Assembly: GCA_902363665.1 (NCBI GenBank)
Contig: CABJAW010000024.1
Coordinates: 1 to 42,384 of the forward strand
Reading direction: 5' to 3'
Length of the DNA stretch: 42,384 nt
Source: Lachnospiraceae bacterium
Lineage (GTDB): Bacteria; Bacillota; Clostridia; Lachnospirales; Lachnospiraceae
The notes under the pieces are model-generated. The model had not been told where the DNA came from and did not search any database. It worked only from the letters and a program-made list of their open reading frames with translations. Shown piece by piece: positions 8,452 through 15,998 of this stretch. Every line of letters starts with the position of its first letter. Within the stretch, counting starts at the first letter, position 1. The translations under genes and the position numbers were made by a program.

Positions 8452-9058
8452 CTGTTTCCTCCTGGATCAATTCCCGGATAAGTTGCTTAGCTTTATTCGC
8501 TCGTTTTCCTTGTAATTTGCAACTGAATACAGTGATTATCTGAACCAGATCTTCAACAAGTTCCTGCTGTTCAGATCTTTCCGTATTATCGATGATCTCT
8601 ATCTCACAATTATAAAGCGAAGCTATATATTCTACTAACTCGAAACCAAACCGTAAAAGCCGGTCTTTATATAAAACAACAACCTTCTCAACCTGATTTT
8701 GAGAGATCCGTTTGATCAGTTCCTGAAGCCCTTTTTTCTTGTAATTGATACCGGAACCAATATCATATATTATCTCAAACGGCTGTCCTTTTGCCAGAAG
8801 ATATGTCTTAACATTATCGATCTGTCGTTCCAGATCATCTTTTTGTTTATGACTGGAAACACGGCAATATCCAATTGTAATGCGGTTTTTAGGCTTTACA
8901 TTTAATACCTGGTTCAGTTGCTCATCAGAGTAATATCTATAACCACTTACTGTAGTATGATGCGGATGAAGTTTTCCATTGGCATCCCAATTTCGTAATG
9001 TCTGGGCAGATACACCTATAATTTTTGAAAATTCATGTATAGAATAATATTTACTCAA
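8414..9058 (-). CDS. tnpA: IS607-type serine recombinase (transposase TnpA)
   Basis: About 214 residues. The N-terminus is a MerR-like helix-turn-helix (YYSIHEFSKIIGVSAQTLRNWD...GYRYYSDEQL). A small serine-recombinase catalytic domain follows, with IGYCRVSSHKQKDDLERQ carrying the nucleophile serine and VVVLYKDRLLRFGFELVE holding the conserved arginines. This N-terminal DNA-binding layout is typical of IS607. I chose the TTG at 9058 because AAGGAG lies 8 bases before it; a TTG at 9076 is also in frame but has no ribosome site. It is the upstream gene of the element and overlaps tnpB. Confidence 0.92.
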   Translation of the reverse strand: MSKYYSIHEFSKIIGVSAQTLRNWDANGKLHPHHTTVSGYRYYSDEQLNQVLNVKPKNRITIGYCRVSSHKQKDDLERQIDNVKTYLLAKGQPFEIIYDIGSGINYKKKGLQELIKRISQNQVEKVVVLYKDRLLRFGFELVEYIASLYNCEIEIIDNTERSEQQELVEDLVQIITVFSCKLQGKRANKAKQLIRELIQEETDGKSHKSNADTK

Positions 9059-9227
9059 AGCATCAACTCCTTTCAATAATATTCTACCCTAATATCCTGC
9101 AAAACTCAACATGTACTTATATGATTTTATAATTTATATTTAACTGTTAATAACCTCCCACCGACTCCGAAGCCTGTTCAAAAAACTATTCCTGCAATCT
9201 GTACGCACATCCTGCCAAAAGCACTGT

Positions 9228-9253
9228 AAAGCAGACATTCGCAATCCGCTTCA
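9228..9253 (+). repeat. REP-like short palindromic repeat, copy A
   Basis: AAGCAGACATTCG followed by CAATCCGCTTCAC; differs by one base from copies at 21196 and 32123. It lies directly after the stop of the small gene at 9275-9499 (minus strand). Confidence 0.7.
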
Positions 9254-9274
9254 CGCCCTGCGTTCCAAAACACG

Positions 9275-9499
9275 CTACAACTCATTCATAATCTGCCCCA
9301 TCAGCAGACATGTTTTCGTATGCTCGCATCTTCCCCAGGCACAGTCCGAAGAGACAATCTCCTTTTTTCCGTCCGACAGCACCTTAAGCTCGCACATCAC
9401 CATTCGTGTCTGATTCTGTGCCTTACAAAATCCGCTTGCAAATTCTTCAATGATGTCGTCGTCATCCATTTCATTTTCAGCCTGCTTCTTTTCTTCCAT
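9275..9499 (-). CDS. Small cysteine-containing hypothetical protein
   Basis: A 74-residue acidic protein without signal peptide or membrane segment. It has five cysteines, FCKAQN and CELK in the middle and DCAWGRCEHTKTC near the C-terminus; the CxxxxCxxxxxC spacing could bind a metal, but I recognise no family. The start ATG 9499 has AGGAAAA just upstream, a modest site. A REP-like repeat follows the stop, which supports the gene end because these repeats sit between genes. It lies between the IS607 element and the CmpB-like membrane protein gene, both on the same strand. Confidence 0.6.
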   Translation of the reverse strand: MEEKKQAENEMDDDDIIEEFASGFCKAQNQTRMVMCELKVLSDGKKEIVSSDCAWGRCEHTKTCLLMGQIMNEL

Positions 9500-9686
9500 T
9501 TTTCCTGCCCTCTAGCTGCTCTAAAACGTGTTTAAAAGATTATTTTCTCAATCCGATACGCTCACACGATCCGTATTCACAACCAGCTTCACTGACTGTT
9601 CATTCTTCAGAAATTCTGTATCTTTCTCGTTGCTTGTTTTTTTCGCTTCACAAAGATGCACCTGCAATACAGCATTGCTTTATCGC

Positions 9687-10565
9687 TCACCGCTTCAACC
9701 ACTTGCCTGTCTGCTCTTTGATCGCTGAGAAATCCACTTCATTGCGGAGTCCGTCCAGCTTTTCTGCCATAGACCGCTTCAGGTCTGAAAATGTTTCTTT
9801 ATACTCAAAGGATACCGCTGTCGGGTTTCTCCTGAGCAGACCGCGAATTGATTTCGGCGATCTGATCTGAAGCTTCTGTTTCATTGCTCCGACCGTCATA
9901 TACAGCTCGCCCAGCTCCTGACGGATCTGCTCCTTCGCCTTATCGCCGGTACCCGCAATTGCCTTTTCAAGCGCAGCTTCCAGCTCATCTTTCTTCACTG
10001 CCAGCTTTTTCAGTTCTTCCACAATGCGTTCCTTGCTGATCAGGATGTCGCGCAGCCGCATTGCAGCAATAAACGATGTCACGAAATCGATCGTAAACAG
10101 CGGAGTGGCAATGAGCACGATCAGATCAGTCATCTGCGTACTGAGCATCATGACCATCTGCTCAATCCGCACATGGATCACATCAACCACCAGAATCGTC
10201 ATCACTCCCCAGCAGAGCACGGATGCCAGGCAGATATAGCCGTTAATATTCAGAAATTTTCCGGTATAATCCCAGTACCGCACACGGAACAGCCGCTCCA
10301 TCACGTAGCCGGTCACATACTCCAGTACGGCTGCCGATACCATGCCGACAATACACATCGCCGGGATATTCCCGCGTACCGGAATGGTCACGACCAGAAT
10401 ACAGATTGCCCCGCTTCCGTAGATCGGCAGCCACGGCCCCTTCAAAAATCCCCGGTTTACGAGCTTTCGCTGGCATACTGATACGTATGTGCTTTCCCAG
10501 ACCCAGCCGAAAAAGCAGTAAATGTAAAAAAACAGCAGCCACTGTGACAGGGTATACTCTGTCAT
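9687..10565 (-). CDS. CmpB-type putative ABC transporter membrane protein
   Basis: A 292-residue membrane protein with about five hydrophobic segments in the first 170 residues and a cytoplasmic, partly coiled-coil tail. Motifs include FFYIYCFFGWVWESTYVS, GFLKGPWLPIYGSG and YVTGYVMERLF...YWDYTGKFLNINGYICL, which identify the family annotated as putative ABC-transporter type IV (CmpB, Pfam ABC_trans_CmpB). No ATPase is nearby and the true function of the family is uncertain. The tail (from about residue 175) is rich in Glu, Lys and Leu. The start has GGAGGGGG upstream. A 41-residue membrane peptide gene lies 95 bp upstream on the same strand and may be co-transcribed. Confidence 0.85.
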   Translation of the reverse strand: MTEYTLSQWLLFFYIYCFFGWVWESTYVSVCQRKLVNRGFLKGPWLPIYGSGAICILVVTIPVRGNIPAMCIVGMVSAAVLEYVTGYVMERLFRVRYWDYTGKFLNINGYICLASVLCWGVMTILVVDVIHVRIEQMVMMLSTQMTDLIVLIATPLFTIDFVTSFIAAMRLRDILISKERIVEELKKLAVKKDELEAALEKAIAGTGDKAKEQIRQELGELYMTVGAMKQKLQIRSPKSIRGLLRRNPTAVSFEYKETFSDLKRSMAEKLDGLRNEVDFSAIKEQTGKWLKR

Positions 10566-10660
10566 TTTCCCCCTCCTCTTTTCCTTTTCATTACCAAAAC
10601 GGCTTTTCAGCGTCTGCTCTGCCGCCCGGATTCACGCTGATATGCGCTTTCCATTAATTT

Positions 10661-10786
10661 TTATTCTTCCTCATCTTCTTCCGCTGCGATCACGCCGGAA
10701 ACGACTGACACCACCGCTGCAACCACGACTACTGTCACAATCACGACCAACAGAATCAATACTGCAAGTAATACTCCACTGTCCAT
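10661..10786 (-). CDS. 41-residue single-pass membrane peptide
   Basis: A very small gene: after MDSG comes an uninterrupted hydrophobic stretch of about 30 residues rich in Val, Leu and Ala (GVLLAVLILLVVIVTVVV and on), ending in an acidic tail AAEEDEEE and a TAA stop. Three things support it: a Shine-Dalgarno site GAGGTG 6 bases before the ATG, a good upstream promoter at 10902-10930, and a clean membrane-plus-acidic-tail design. It resembles small inner-membrane regulatory or toxin-like peptides, but I recognise no family. It precedes the CmpB-like gene on the same strand and may partner it. Confidence 0.6.
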   Translation of the reverse strand: MDSGVLLAVLILLVVIVTVVVVAAVVSVVSGVIAAEEDEEE

Positions 10787-10901
10787 ACTCTGCACCTCGC
10801 TTTTCGTTTTTTGCTATTTATTTTTCACTCAGTCCCTCCGTCTGCGATCCCCTGTGTACATCATTTTTGCCGCCAGAATCCGCAGGCGATCATTTCTTAT
10901 C

Positions 10902-10930
10902 AGTATAGCACAGCTTACGCGGATTGTCAT
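10902..10930 (-). promoter_or_regulatory. Promoter of the 41-residue membrane peptide
   Basis: On the minus strand ATGACA (10930-10925) and TATACT (10907-10902) are 17 bases apart, about 115 bp before the ATG. Confidence 0.55.
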
Positions 10931-11120
10931 TGAAAATCAGCACTGCGAATCAATTTCCCTCACTGTCCGACTCAGCCCAAAACAGATATTCTCTCTTTTG
11001 CCTTTTATAAAACAACATAACTGAAAAAAATGGCAACATTGATATATAGATGATTCCCAAATGCGCATTTAAAATATAGGCATAAAGAACATAATTTTCT
11101 CAATATTGCAAAGTATTTTA

Positions 11121-11167
11121 TGTAAAATTCCATTTACAAGATTTTTACAGATCAAATAAATTGTAAA
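11121..11167. promoter_or_regulatory. Candidate AraC operator: four TGTAAA/TTTACA half-sites
   Basis: TGTAAA (11121) and TTTACA (11133) form a palindrome with a 6-base centre, followed by TTTACA (11144) and TGTAAA (11162). A TATTAT -10-like sequence lies just downstream (11173-11178) without a good -35, as expected for an activator-dependent promoter. The interval 10931-11120 between this and the divergent promoter is AT-rich and shows nothing further. Binding by the AraC protein encoded at 15999-16919 is inferred. Confidence 0.45.
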
Positions 11168-11250
11168 TTGTGATATTATGGATCAGTAAATCCGCGCGGC
11201 CAAAAACAACATTAATGAATATCAAAAATAGCATTTTAGGAGGAACGTAA

Positions 11251-12531
11251 ATGAAAAGAAAATCTTTAGCCTTTGTCTGTGCAGCCCTCGCATCTTTAGC
11301 AACCTTCTCAACTGCTTGCGCAAAAGATACCGTTACCTGGTGGTCATGGAGTACTGAAGCAACTGAAGCGCTCTCTTCGCAGGCCACTTTTGCCGAAGAA
11401 AACGCAGACATTTCTGTTGACCTGCAGTTTGCAGCCGCAGCTGATTACTGGGTAAAACTTCCGGTCGCTATTGCCGCCGGCACAGGGCCGGATGTATATC
11501 AGATGACGCGTCCGGATTTTGAATCCTATGCTGCATCCAACCAGACCATGGACCTCACCGATGTCATTTCCAATTCCCCTCTGCTTCAGGAATATCTGAA
11601 CAATCTGGATCCGGTATTAGTTGACACTTATAAATTTGACGGAAAACAGATGGCAATTCCGATTAATGTGGAGTGTTCTGCGATCGCTTATAATAAGGAT
11701 ATTACAGACGCAGCCGGAATTGATTTAAAGGCAATCGAAGATACCTGGACCTGGAAGGATCTGGAGGAAATTGCCAAACAGCTTACTGTACAGGATGACA
11801 GTGGAAATACTACTCAGTATGGTTTTTACGTTCCTGCCGACCGCATGCCTGTATGGGAAATGATCTGGTCTGCCGGATATGAAATTTTTGATGAGAGTGG
11901 AAAAACCTGTCTGTTAAATGAGCCTGGTGTTGTAGAGGCACTTCAGCCACTGGCTGACATGTATCAGGCTGGTATATCCCCGAGTGTTGAAGTCACTTCG
12001 ACTTCTTCCGGAGACGATATGTTCATGAGCGGAAAAATTGCAATGGTTACCGCAGGTGTATGGAAGATTTCCACTTACACCAATATTACTTCTTTCAATT
12101 GGGATGTTGTGCAACTCCCACTTGATCCAAACACTGGTAAACGCAGATGCTCCAGCAACGTAATCGGCTTGATTATTAATCCAAACACCAAAAATCTGGA
12201 GGCTGCTATAAAACTTCTCGAGCAAGTTGTTCAGCCGGAGTGCCAGAAAATGTATGCAGAAACCAACGCAACCATCCCTGCACTGGAATCCGCACGTGCG
12301 CCTTTCTTCGACAAAGATGTGCCGGAAAATATTACCGCTTACGAAAAGGCACTCTCCTATGTTCATCCGAACGTACTATCCCAGTACATCCCGTACCAGC
12401 AGTTCACCCAGTTGCAGAACGAAACACTCAAAAAAGGCTATAGCGGTCAGCTTTCCATGGCAGATATGTTAAGCGAACTTACCACAGAAATAAACTCTAT
12501 CGTTGCAGAAAATGAGGCAAAATATAATTAG
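11251..12531 (+). CDS. Sugar-type ABC transporter substrate-binding protein
   Basis: A 426-residue extracellular solute-binding protein of the carbohydrate (family 1, UgpB/MalE-like) type. It has an N-terminal signal peptide (MKRKSLAFVCAALASLATFSTAC) with a poor lipobox (STAC) at Cys23, then VTWWSWS, GTGPDVYQM and FMSGKIAMVTAGVW, which are family hallmarks. It would capture the substrate outside the membrane and hand it to the two permeases encoded next. The start has TAGGAGGAACGTAA upstream. It is the first gene of a five-gene operon. Many carbohydrate binding proteins look alike, so the substrate is inferred only from the hydrolases downstream. Confidence 0.92.
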   Translation: MKRKSLAFVCAALASLATFSTACAKDTVTWWSWSTEATEALSSQATFAEENADISVDLQFAAAADYWVKLPVAIAAGTGPDVYQMTRPDFESYAASNQTMDLTDVISNSPLLQEYLNNLDPVLVDTYKFDGKQMAIPINVECSAIAYNKDITDAAGIDLKAIEDTWTWKDLEEIAKQLTVQDDSGNTTQYGFYVPADRMPVWEMIWSAGYEIFDESGKTCLLNEPGVVEALQPLADMYQAGISPSVEVTSTSSGDDMFMSGKIAMVTAGVWKISTYTNITSFNWDVVQLPLDPNTGKRRCSSNVIGLIINPNTKNLEAAIKLLEQVVQPECQKMYAETNATIPALESARAPFFDKDVPENITAYEKALSYVHPNVLSQYIPYQQFTQLQNETLKKGYSGQLSMADMLSELTTEINSIVAENEAKYN

Positions 12532-12560
12532 TAATTTATACATCAAATGAGGGATGTGTC

Positions 12561-13454
12561 ATGAAAAAATGTACAGCAAGAGAAAAAAAGAACATTCGCC
12601 TTGGTCTGTTATTCATTTCCCCGTGGCTCATTGGGGTGATAAGCTTCACGCTTATCCCCCTGCTCTATGCCATTAAAATTAGCCTGACAAATTTCAGCTT
12701 TCTTACCGGAAGCAGGTTTATTGGACTTGAAAACTACGTGACCATGCTTACGAAAGATCCACTTGTCTGGAAGTCACTCGGCATTACTTTTTTATACGCT
12801 ATTTTTGCCGTTCCGCTTCAACTGATCTTTGGATTTCTTCTTGCCAATTTATTAAATCAGAAATTACGTGGAATCGTAATCTTTCGAACCATTTTTTATA
12901 TTCCCTGTTTAATCGTTGTTGTCTCTTCCACTCTCTTGTGGAAACAGATGCTCGAAACAGATTTCGGAATTATTAACTATCTGCTGACAAGAATCGGCCT
13001 TGGCAAAGTATCCTGGCTTGGTTCAACCGGAACGATCATCGCAAGTACCGTTTTTATCAGCATCTGGCAGTCTGGAAAGATGATTATTATCAACCTGTCC
13101 GGTCTGCAGGCTATTCCGACTGTGCTCTATGAAGCAGCCGATCTTGATGGATGCAGCAAACTACGCCAGGTATTTCACATCACCCTGCCGATGATGTCCC
13201 CTGTCCTTTTTATGAATCTGCTGATCGGACTGATTGGCGCATTCAAGACATTCACTCAGATTAAGATTTTAACCGATGGCGGTCCAAGCAATGCCAGTCT
13301 GGTTTACATGCTTTACATTTACAAAACTGCTTTCGTCAATTTCAATCTTGGTTATGCAAACGCATTGTCCATTCTTCTGTTTGTGATTGTCGGCGCCCTT
13401 ACTATTCTTGTATTCCGCTCATCAAATAAATGGGTCTTTTATGGAGGTGAATAA
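12561..13454 (+). CDS. ABC transporter permease (MalF/UgpA type)
   Basis: A 297-residue permease with six predicted membrane segments, starting with LGLLFISPWLIGVISFTLIPLLYAI, a hallmark of this family. The cytoplasmic EAA loop reads YEAADLDGCSKLRQVFHITLPMM (about 191-213) and would contact the ATPase. No ATPase gene is in this operon, so a shared MsmK-type ATPase encoded elsewhere probably drives it (known for such Firmicute systems). GAGGG precedes the start. It follows the binding-protein gene after 29 bp and its last codons contain the ribosome site of the next permease. Confidence 0.93.
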   Translation: MKKCTAREKKNIRLGLLFISPWLIGVISFTLIPLLYAIKISLTNFSFLTGSRFIGLENYVTMLTKDPLVWKSLGITFLYAIFAVPLQLIFGFLLANLLNQKLRGIVIFRTIFYIPCLIVVVSSTLLWKQMLETDFGIINYLLTRIGLGKVSWLGSTGTIIASTVFISIWQSGKMIIINLSGLQAIPTVLYEAADLDGCSKLRQVFHITLPMMSPVLFMNLLIGLIGAFKTFTQIKILTDGGPSNASLVYMLYIYKTAFVNFNLGYANALSILLFVIVGALTILVFRSSNKWVFYGGE

Positions 13455-13456
13455 AT

Positions 13457-14305
13457 ATGAGACAGCACTTACTTAGTGGAAAAGGTATGCGAAAGTTAGG
13501 CTGCTATCTTACCCTTATCCTGCTTTCTATCATATTTCTTTTCCCTCTGTACTGGTTTTTTTTAAATTCTTTTAAAAGCTACGAACAGCTATTTCAGTTT
13601 CCCCCGAAATTTTTCGTATGGCCGCTTCGGTTTGCCAACTATCCGGAGGCGTTCCGCTATCCGGCATTTCGGTTTGAACAAATGCTGAAAAACTCAGGAC
13701 TGATCACTTTACTTTCTATCATTGGCGCACTGATTTCTTCCTCTATTGTTGCTTTCGGGTTTTCCAGAATCAAATGGAAAGGACGCGACAAAATCTTTGT
13801 TCTGGTCATCCTTACCATGATCATTCCAACAGAAATCGTTCTGACTCCACTTTATCTCATCTATACAAAGTGTGGGCTGCTTGACACTTGGTTTCCGATC
13901 ATTGCCCCGTTCTTTTTTGCAAAACCTTTTTATACTTTTATGATTCGGCAAAGTATGATGGGCATCCCAAATGAAATGGATGAATCAGCAACGATCGATG
14001 GCTGCAGCGTATGGCAAAGATTTTCTTACGTCATTCTTCCACAGGTCAAACCGGTTCTTCTGGCTGTCACAATCATGTCCATGCAAGATCAGTGGAACAA
14101 TTATCTGGAGCCATTAATTTACATTAATTCAAACTCAAAACAGACAATTTCCGTTGGGCTTTCATTCTTCAGTGGAATGAATTCCACGGAATGGAATCTT
14201 GTTTTTGCAGCCGCCGTAATTGTCGCAATGCCAATTTTAATCGTATTTGTATTTTTTCAGAAATATTTCATTCAGGGCGTTGTCGTATCCGGCGTAAAAG
14301 GATAA
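13457..14305 (+). CDS. ABC transporter permease (MalG/UgpE type)
   Basis: A 282-residue partner permease with six membrane segments. Typical pieces are IIFLFPLYWFFLNSFKS near the N-terminus, NSGLITLLS, and the EAA loop DESATIDGCSVWQRFSYVILPQ (about residues 176-197). It starts two bases after the stop of the first permease with GGAGGTGAATAAAT as ribosome site, so the two are translationally linked and would form a heterodimeric channel. The C-terminus FIQGVVVSGVKG is characteristic of the family. Confidence 0.93.
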   Translation: MRQHLLSGKGMRKLGCYLTLILLSIIFLFPLYWFFLNSFKSYEQLFQFPPKFFVWPLRFANYPEAFRYPAFRFEQMLKNSGLITLLSIIGALISSSIVAFGFSRIKWKGRDKIFVLVILTMIIPTEIVLTPLYLIYTKCGLLDTWFPIIAPFFFAKPFYTFMIRQSMMGIPNEMDESATIDGCSVWQRFSYVILPQVKPVLLAVTIMSMQDQWNNYLEPLIYINSNSKQTISVGLSFFSGMNSTEWNLVFAAAVIVAMPILIVFVFFQKYFIQGVVVSGVKG

Positions 14306-14341
14306 ACATCAAACAATATTATTATACAGGAGACAAAATCT

Positions 14342-15172
14342 ATGAAACTTCATTTTTTTGGCACTGGCGCATCAGAAGGCGTCCCTGCAGTATTCTGTGA
14401 ATGCGAATACTGCAAAAAGATTCGTACCCTTGGCGGAAAAAACATCCGTCTGCGCACAAGCGTACAGCTTGATGACCACATCTTAATTGATTTTTCATCG
14501 GATGGTTACGCGCAGTCCCTGTTCAGAGGAATGGATACTACCAACATTACACATATTCTTATTACACATTCTCACGAAGACCATTTTTATCCCGTCGATC
14601 TGCTACGCGCTGCTCCGCCATATGGATTAAACCGCACAATCCCCCTCCATATCTACGGCAATTCCACTGTAACCGATAAATTAAATCAGTCCGTGGGTGA
14701 CATCCTCTCGCTTGAAAACACTGAAAAATATCTTGCATTTCACACGTTATCTGCCTACAAAACGTATGAACTGGATGGTTATAAGGTCACACCATTGCCG
14801 GCCAGTCATGATCCCCGCGAATGCTGCTATATCTATGTTATTGAACATAATGGAAAAACTTTGCTCTATGGTCATGACAGTGCCTTCTTTTCTGAGGCAG
14901 TCTGGGAATTTTTAGGTGATTTCCATTTCGACTGTGTTGTTCTTGACTGTACCATGGTAGATCACACAGGCATTTTCGAAGGTCATATGGGTCTTCCGGA
15001 TAATATCCTTGTACGCAAACGCATGCTTGACAACAATATTGCGACAGAACAAACACTCTTTATCCTGACACACTTCTACCATTACTTTAATCCGCTGCAC
15101 GAGCGAATCACTCCTCTGTTTCAGGAAAAAGGATTTATCGCCGCATACGATGGAATGGACCTTTCCTTTTAA
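14342..15172 (+). CDS. PhnP-like metallo-beta-lactamase-fold phosphodiesterase
   Basis: A 276-residue cytoplasmic hydrolase. It begins FFGTGASEGVPAVFCECEYCKK, the glycine-rich strand plus cysteine cluster seen in PhnP. It has the metal motif HSHEDH (about 77-82), a later PLPASHDP and YGHDSAFF, and a final THFYHYFN histidine region. PhnP itself opens a phosphoribosyl 1,2-cyclic phosphate (known). Here the gene sits in a sugar-uptake operon and not with C-P lyase genes, so the substrate may be an imported cyclic or diester sugar phosphate (inference). GGAG lies upstream, 37 bp after the permease gene. tRNase Z or lactonase activities are less likely because of the PhnP-type cysteine cluster. 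Confidence 0.85.
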   Translation: MKLHFFGTGASEGVPAVFCECEYCKKIRTLGGKNIRLRTSVQLDDHILIDFSSDGYAQSLFRGMDTTNITHILITHSHEDHFYPVDLLRAAPPYGLNRTIPLHIYGNSTVTDKLNQSVGDILSLENTEKYLAFHTLSAYKTYELDGYKVTPLPASHDPRECCYIYVIEHNGKTLLYGHDSAFFSEAVWEFLGDFHFDCVVLDCTMVDHTGIFEGHMGLPDNILVRKRMLDNNIATEQTLFILTHFYHYFNPLHERITPLFQEKGFIAAYDGMDLSF

Positions 15173-15216
15173 TTCTGTTTTGTTATAACTTTTATCATTT
15201 GAGGTGAAAAAGAAAA

Positions 15217-15993
15217 ATGATTGCAAATTATCACACACATACCTGGCGCTGTATGCACGCGACAGGTACAGAACGGGAATATGTTGAAAATGCAATTCAG
15301 GGCGGTCTTCAGATTCTCGGTTTTTCCGATCATACACCAATGCCTTACCCAAATGGATATGTCAGTCCCTTAAAAATGAGACTGGATCAGCTGGAAGATT
15401 ATGTAACCACAGTGCATTCTTTAAAAAAAGAGTACGAAAATGATATCCAGATACTGCTCGGTCTTGAGGTTGAATATTATCCTGCTTATTTTCACAATCT
15501 GCTTACTATTACCCGCGCATATCCTTTTGATTATTTTCTGCTGGCCCAACACTTTCTCGGAAACGAGATCAATGATGTAAACAGCGCACTTCCCACCCAA
15601 AGCGAAGTGGCTTTAAAACGCTACTGTATGCAATGCCTTGAGGCACTTGAAACGGGCTGTTTTACTTACCTGGCTCATCCGGATCTTTTCTATTTTGTCG
15701 GCGATGACGCAGTCTACGAACACCACATGCGAATGCTCTGCCAAGGTGCAAAGGAATTGAACATCCCGCTTGAGATCAACTTTCTTGGTATCTGGGATCA
15801 CCGTCATTATCCCAATTTAAAATTCTGGGAAATCGCCGGCCAGGTACAAAACACGGTTGTTTTTGGAGCCGATGCACATCAGCCGGAAAAAGTATGGAAT
15901 CCACAGGCACTGAAAACAGCCAAAAATATAGTAAACACCTTTCATTTGCATCTGACTGACACCGTAACGCTTCGCAGCCCAAAAATCAGTTAA
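15217..15993 (+). CDS. PHP-domain phosphoesterase (histidinol-phosphatase-like)
   Basis: A 258-residue PHP-family metal hydrolase. Metal-binding motifs are clear: NYHTHTWRCMHA (residues 4-15), FSDHTPMPY (about 37-45), LGLEVEYYP (about 84-92), LAHPDLF (about 152-158) and GADAHQPE (about 221-228). The family includes histidinol phosphatase and a cyclic phosphate dihydrolase that acts on the same kind of substrate as PhnP. No histidine biosynthesis genes are nearby; pairing with a PhnP-like enzyme and a sugar importer suggests it removes the phosphate left by the first enzyme (inference). GAGGTG precedes the ATG by about ten bases. It is the last gene of the operon, followed by a terminator hairpin. 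Confidence 0.85.
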   Translation: MIANYHTHTWRCMHATGTEREYVENAIQGGLQILGFSDHTPMPYPNGYVSPLKMRLDQLEDYVTTVHSLKKEYENDIQILLGLEVEYYPAYFHNLLTITRAYPFDYFLLAQHFLGNEINDVNSALPTQSEVALKRYCMQCLEALETGCFTYLAHPDLFYFVGDDAVYEHHMRMLCQGAKELNIPLEINFLGIWDHRHYPNLKFWEIAGQVQNTVVFGADAHQPEKVWNPQALKTAKNIVNTFHLHLTDTVTLRSPKIS

Positions 15994-15998
15994 ATATC

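Larger units (their letters stand above)
7155..9180 (-). mobile_element. IS607-family insertion element (tnpA + tnpB)
   Basis: Two overlapping genes, a serine recombinase (tnpA) and an RNA-guided nuclease (tnpB), in the order typical of IS607. The right end is taken near 7158, where the complement reads GAAGTAGGAATGAAAC, a sequence resembling right ends of such elements. The left end, beyond 9058, could not be fixed and the 9180 limit is approximate. IS607 elements have no terminal inverted repeats and insert at GG, so boundaries need comparison with an empty site. The AT-rich coding sequence differs from the GC-richer flanks, which fits acquisition. Confidence 0.85.

Noticed and set aside
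9548..9676. 43-codon minus-strand frame just after the CmpB-like gene
   Set aside because: Amino acid pattern looks protein-like (NEQSVKLVVNTDRVSVSD) but there is no ATG and no ribosome site; may be a gene remnant.
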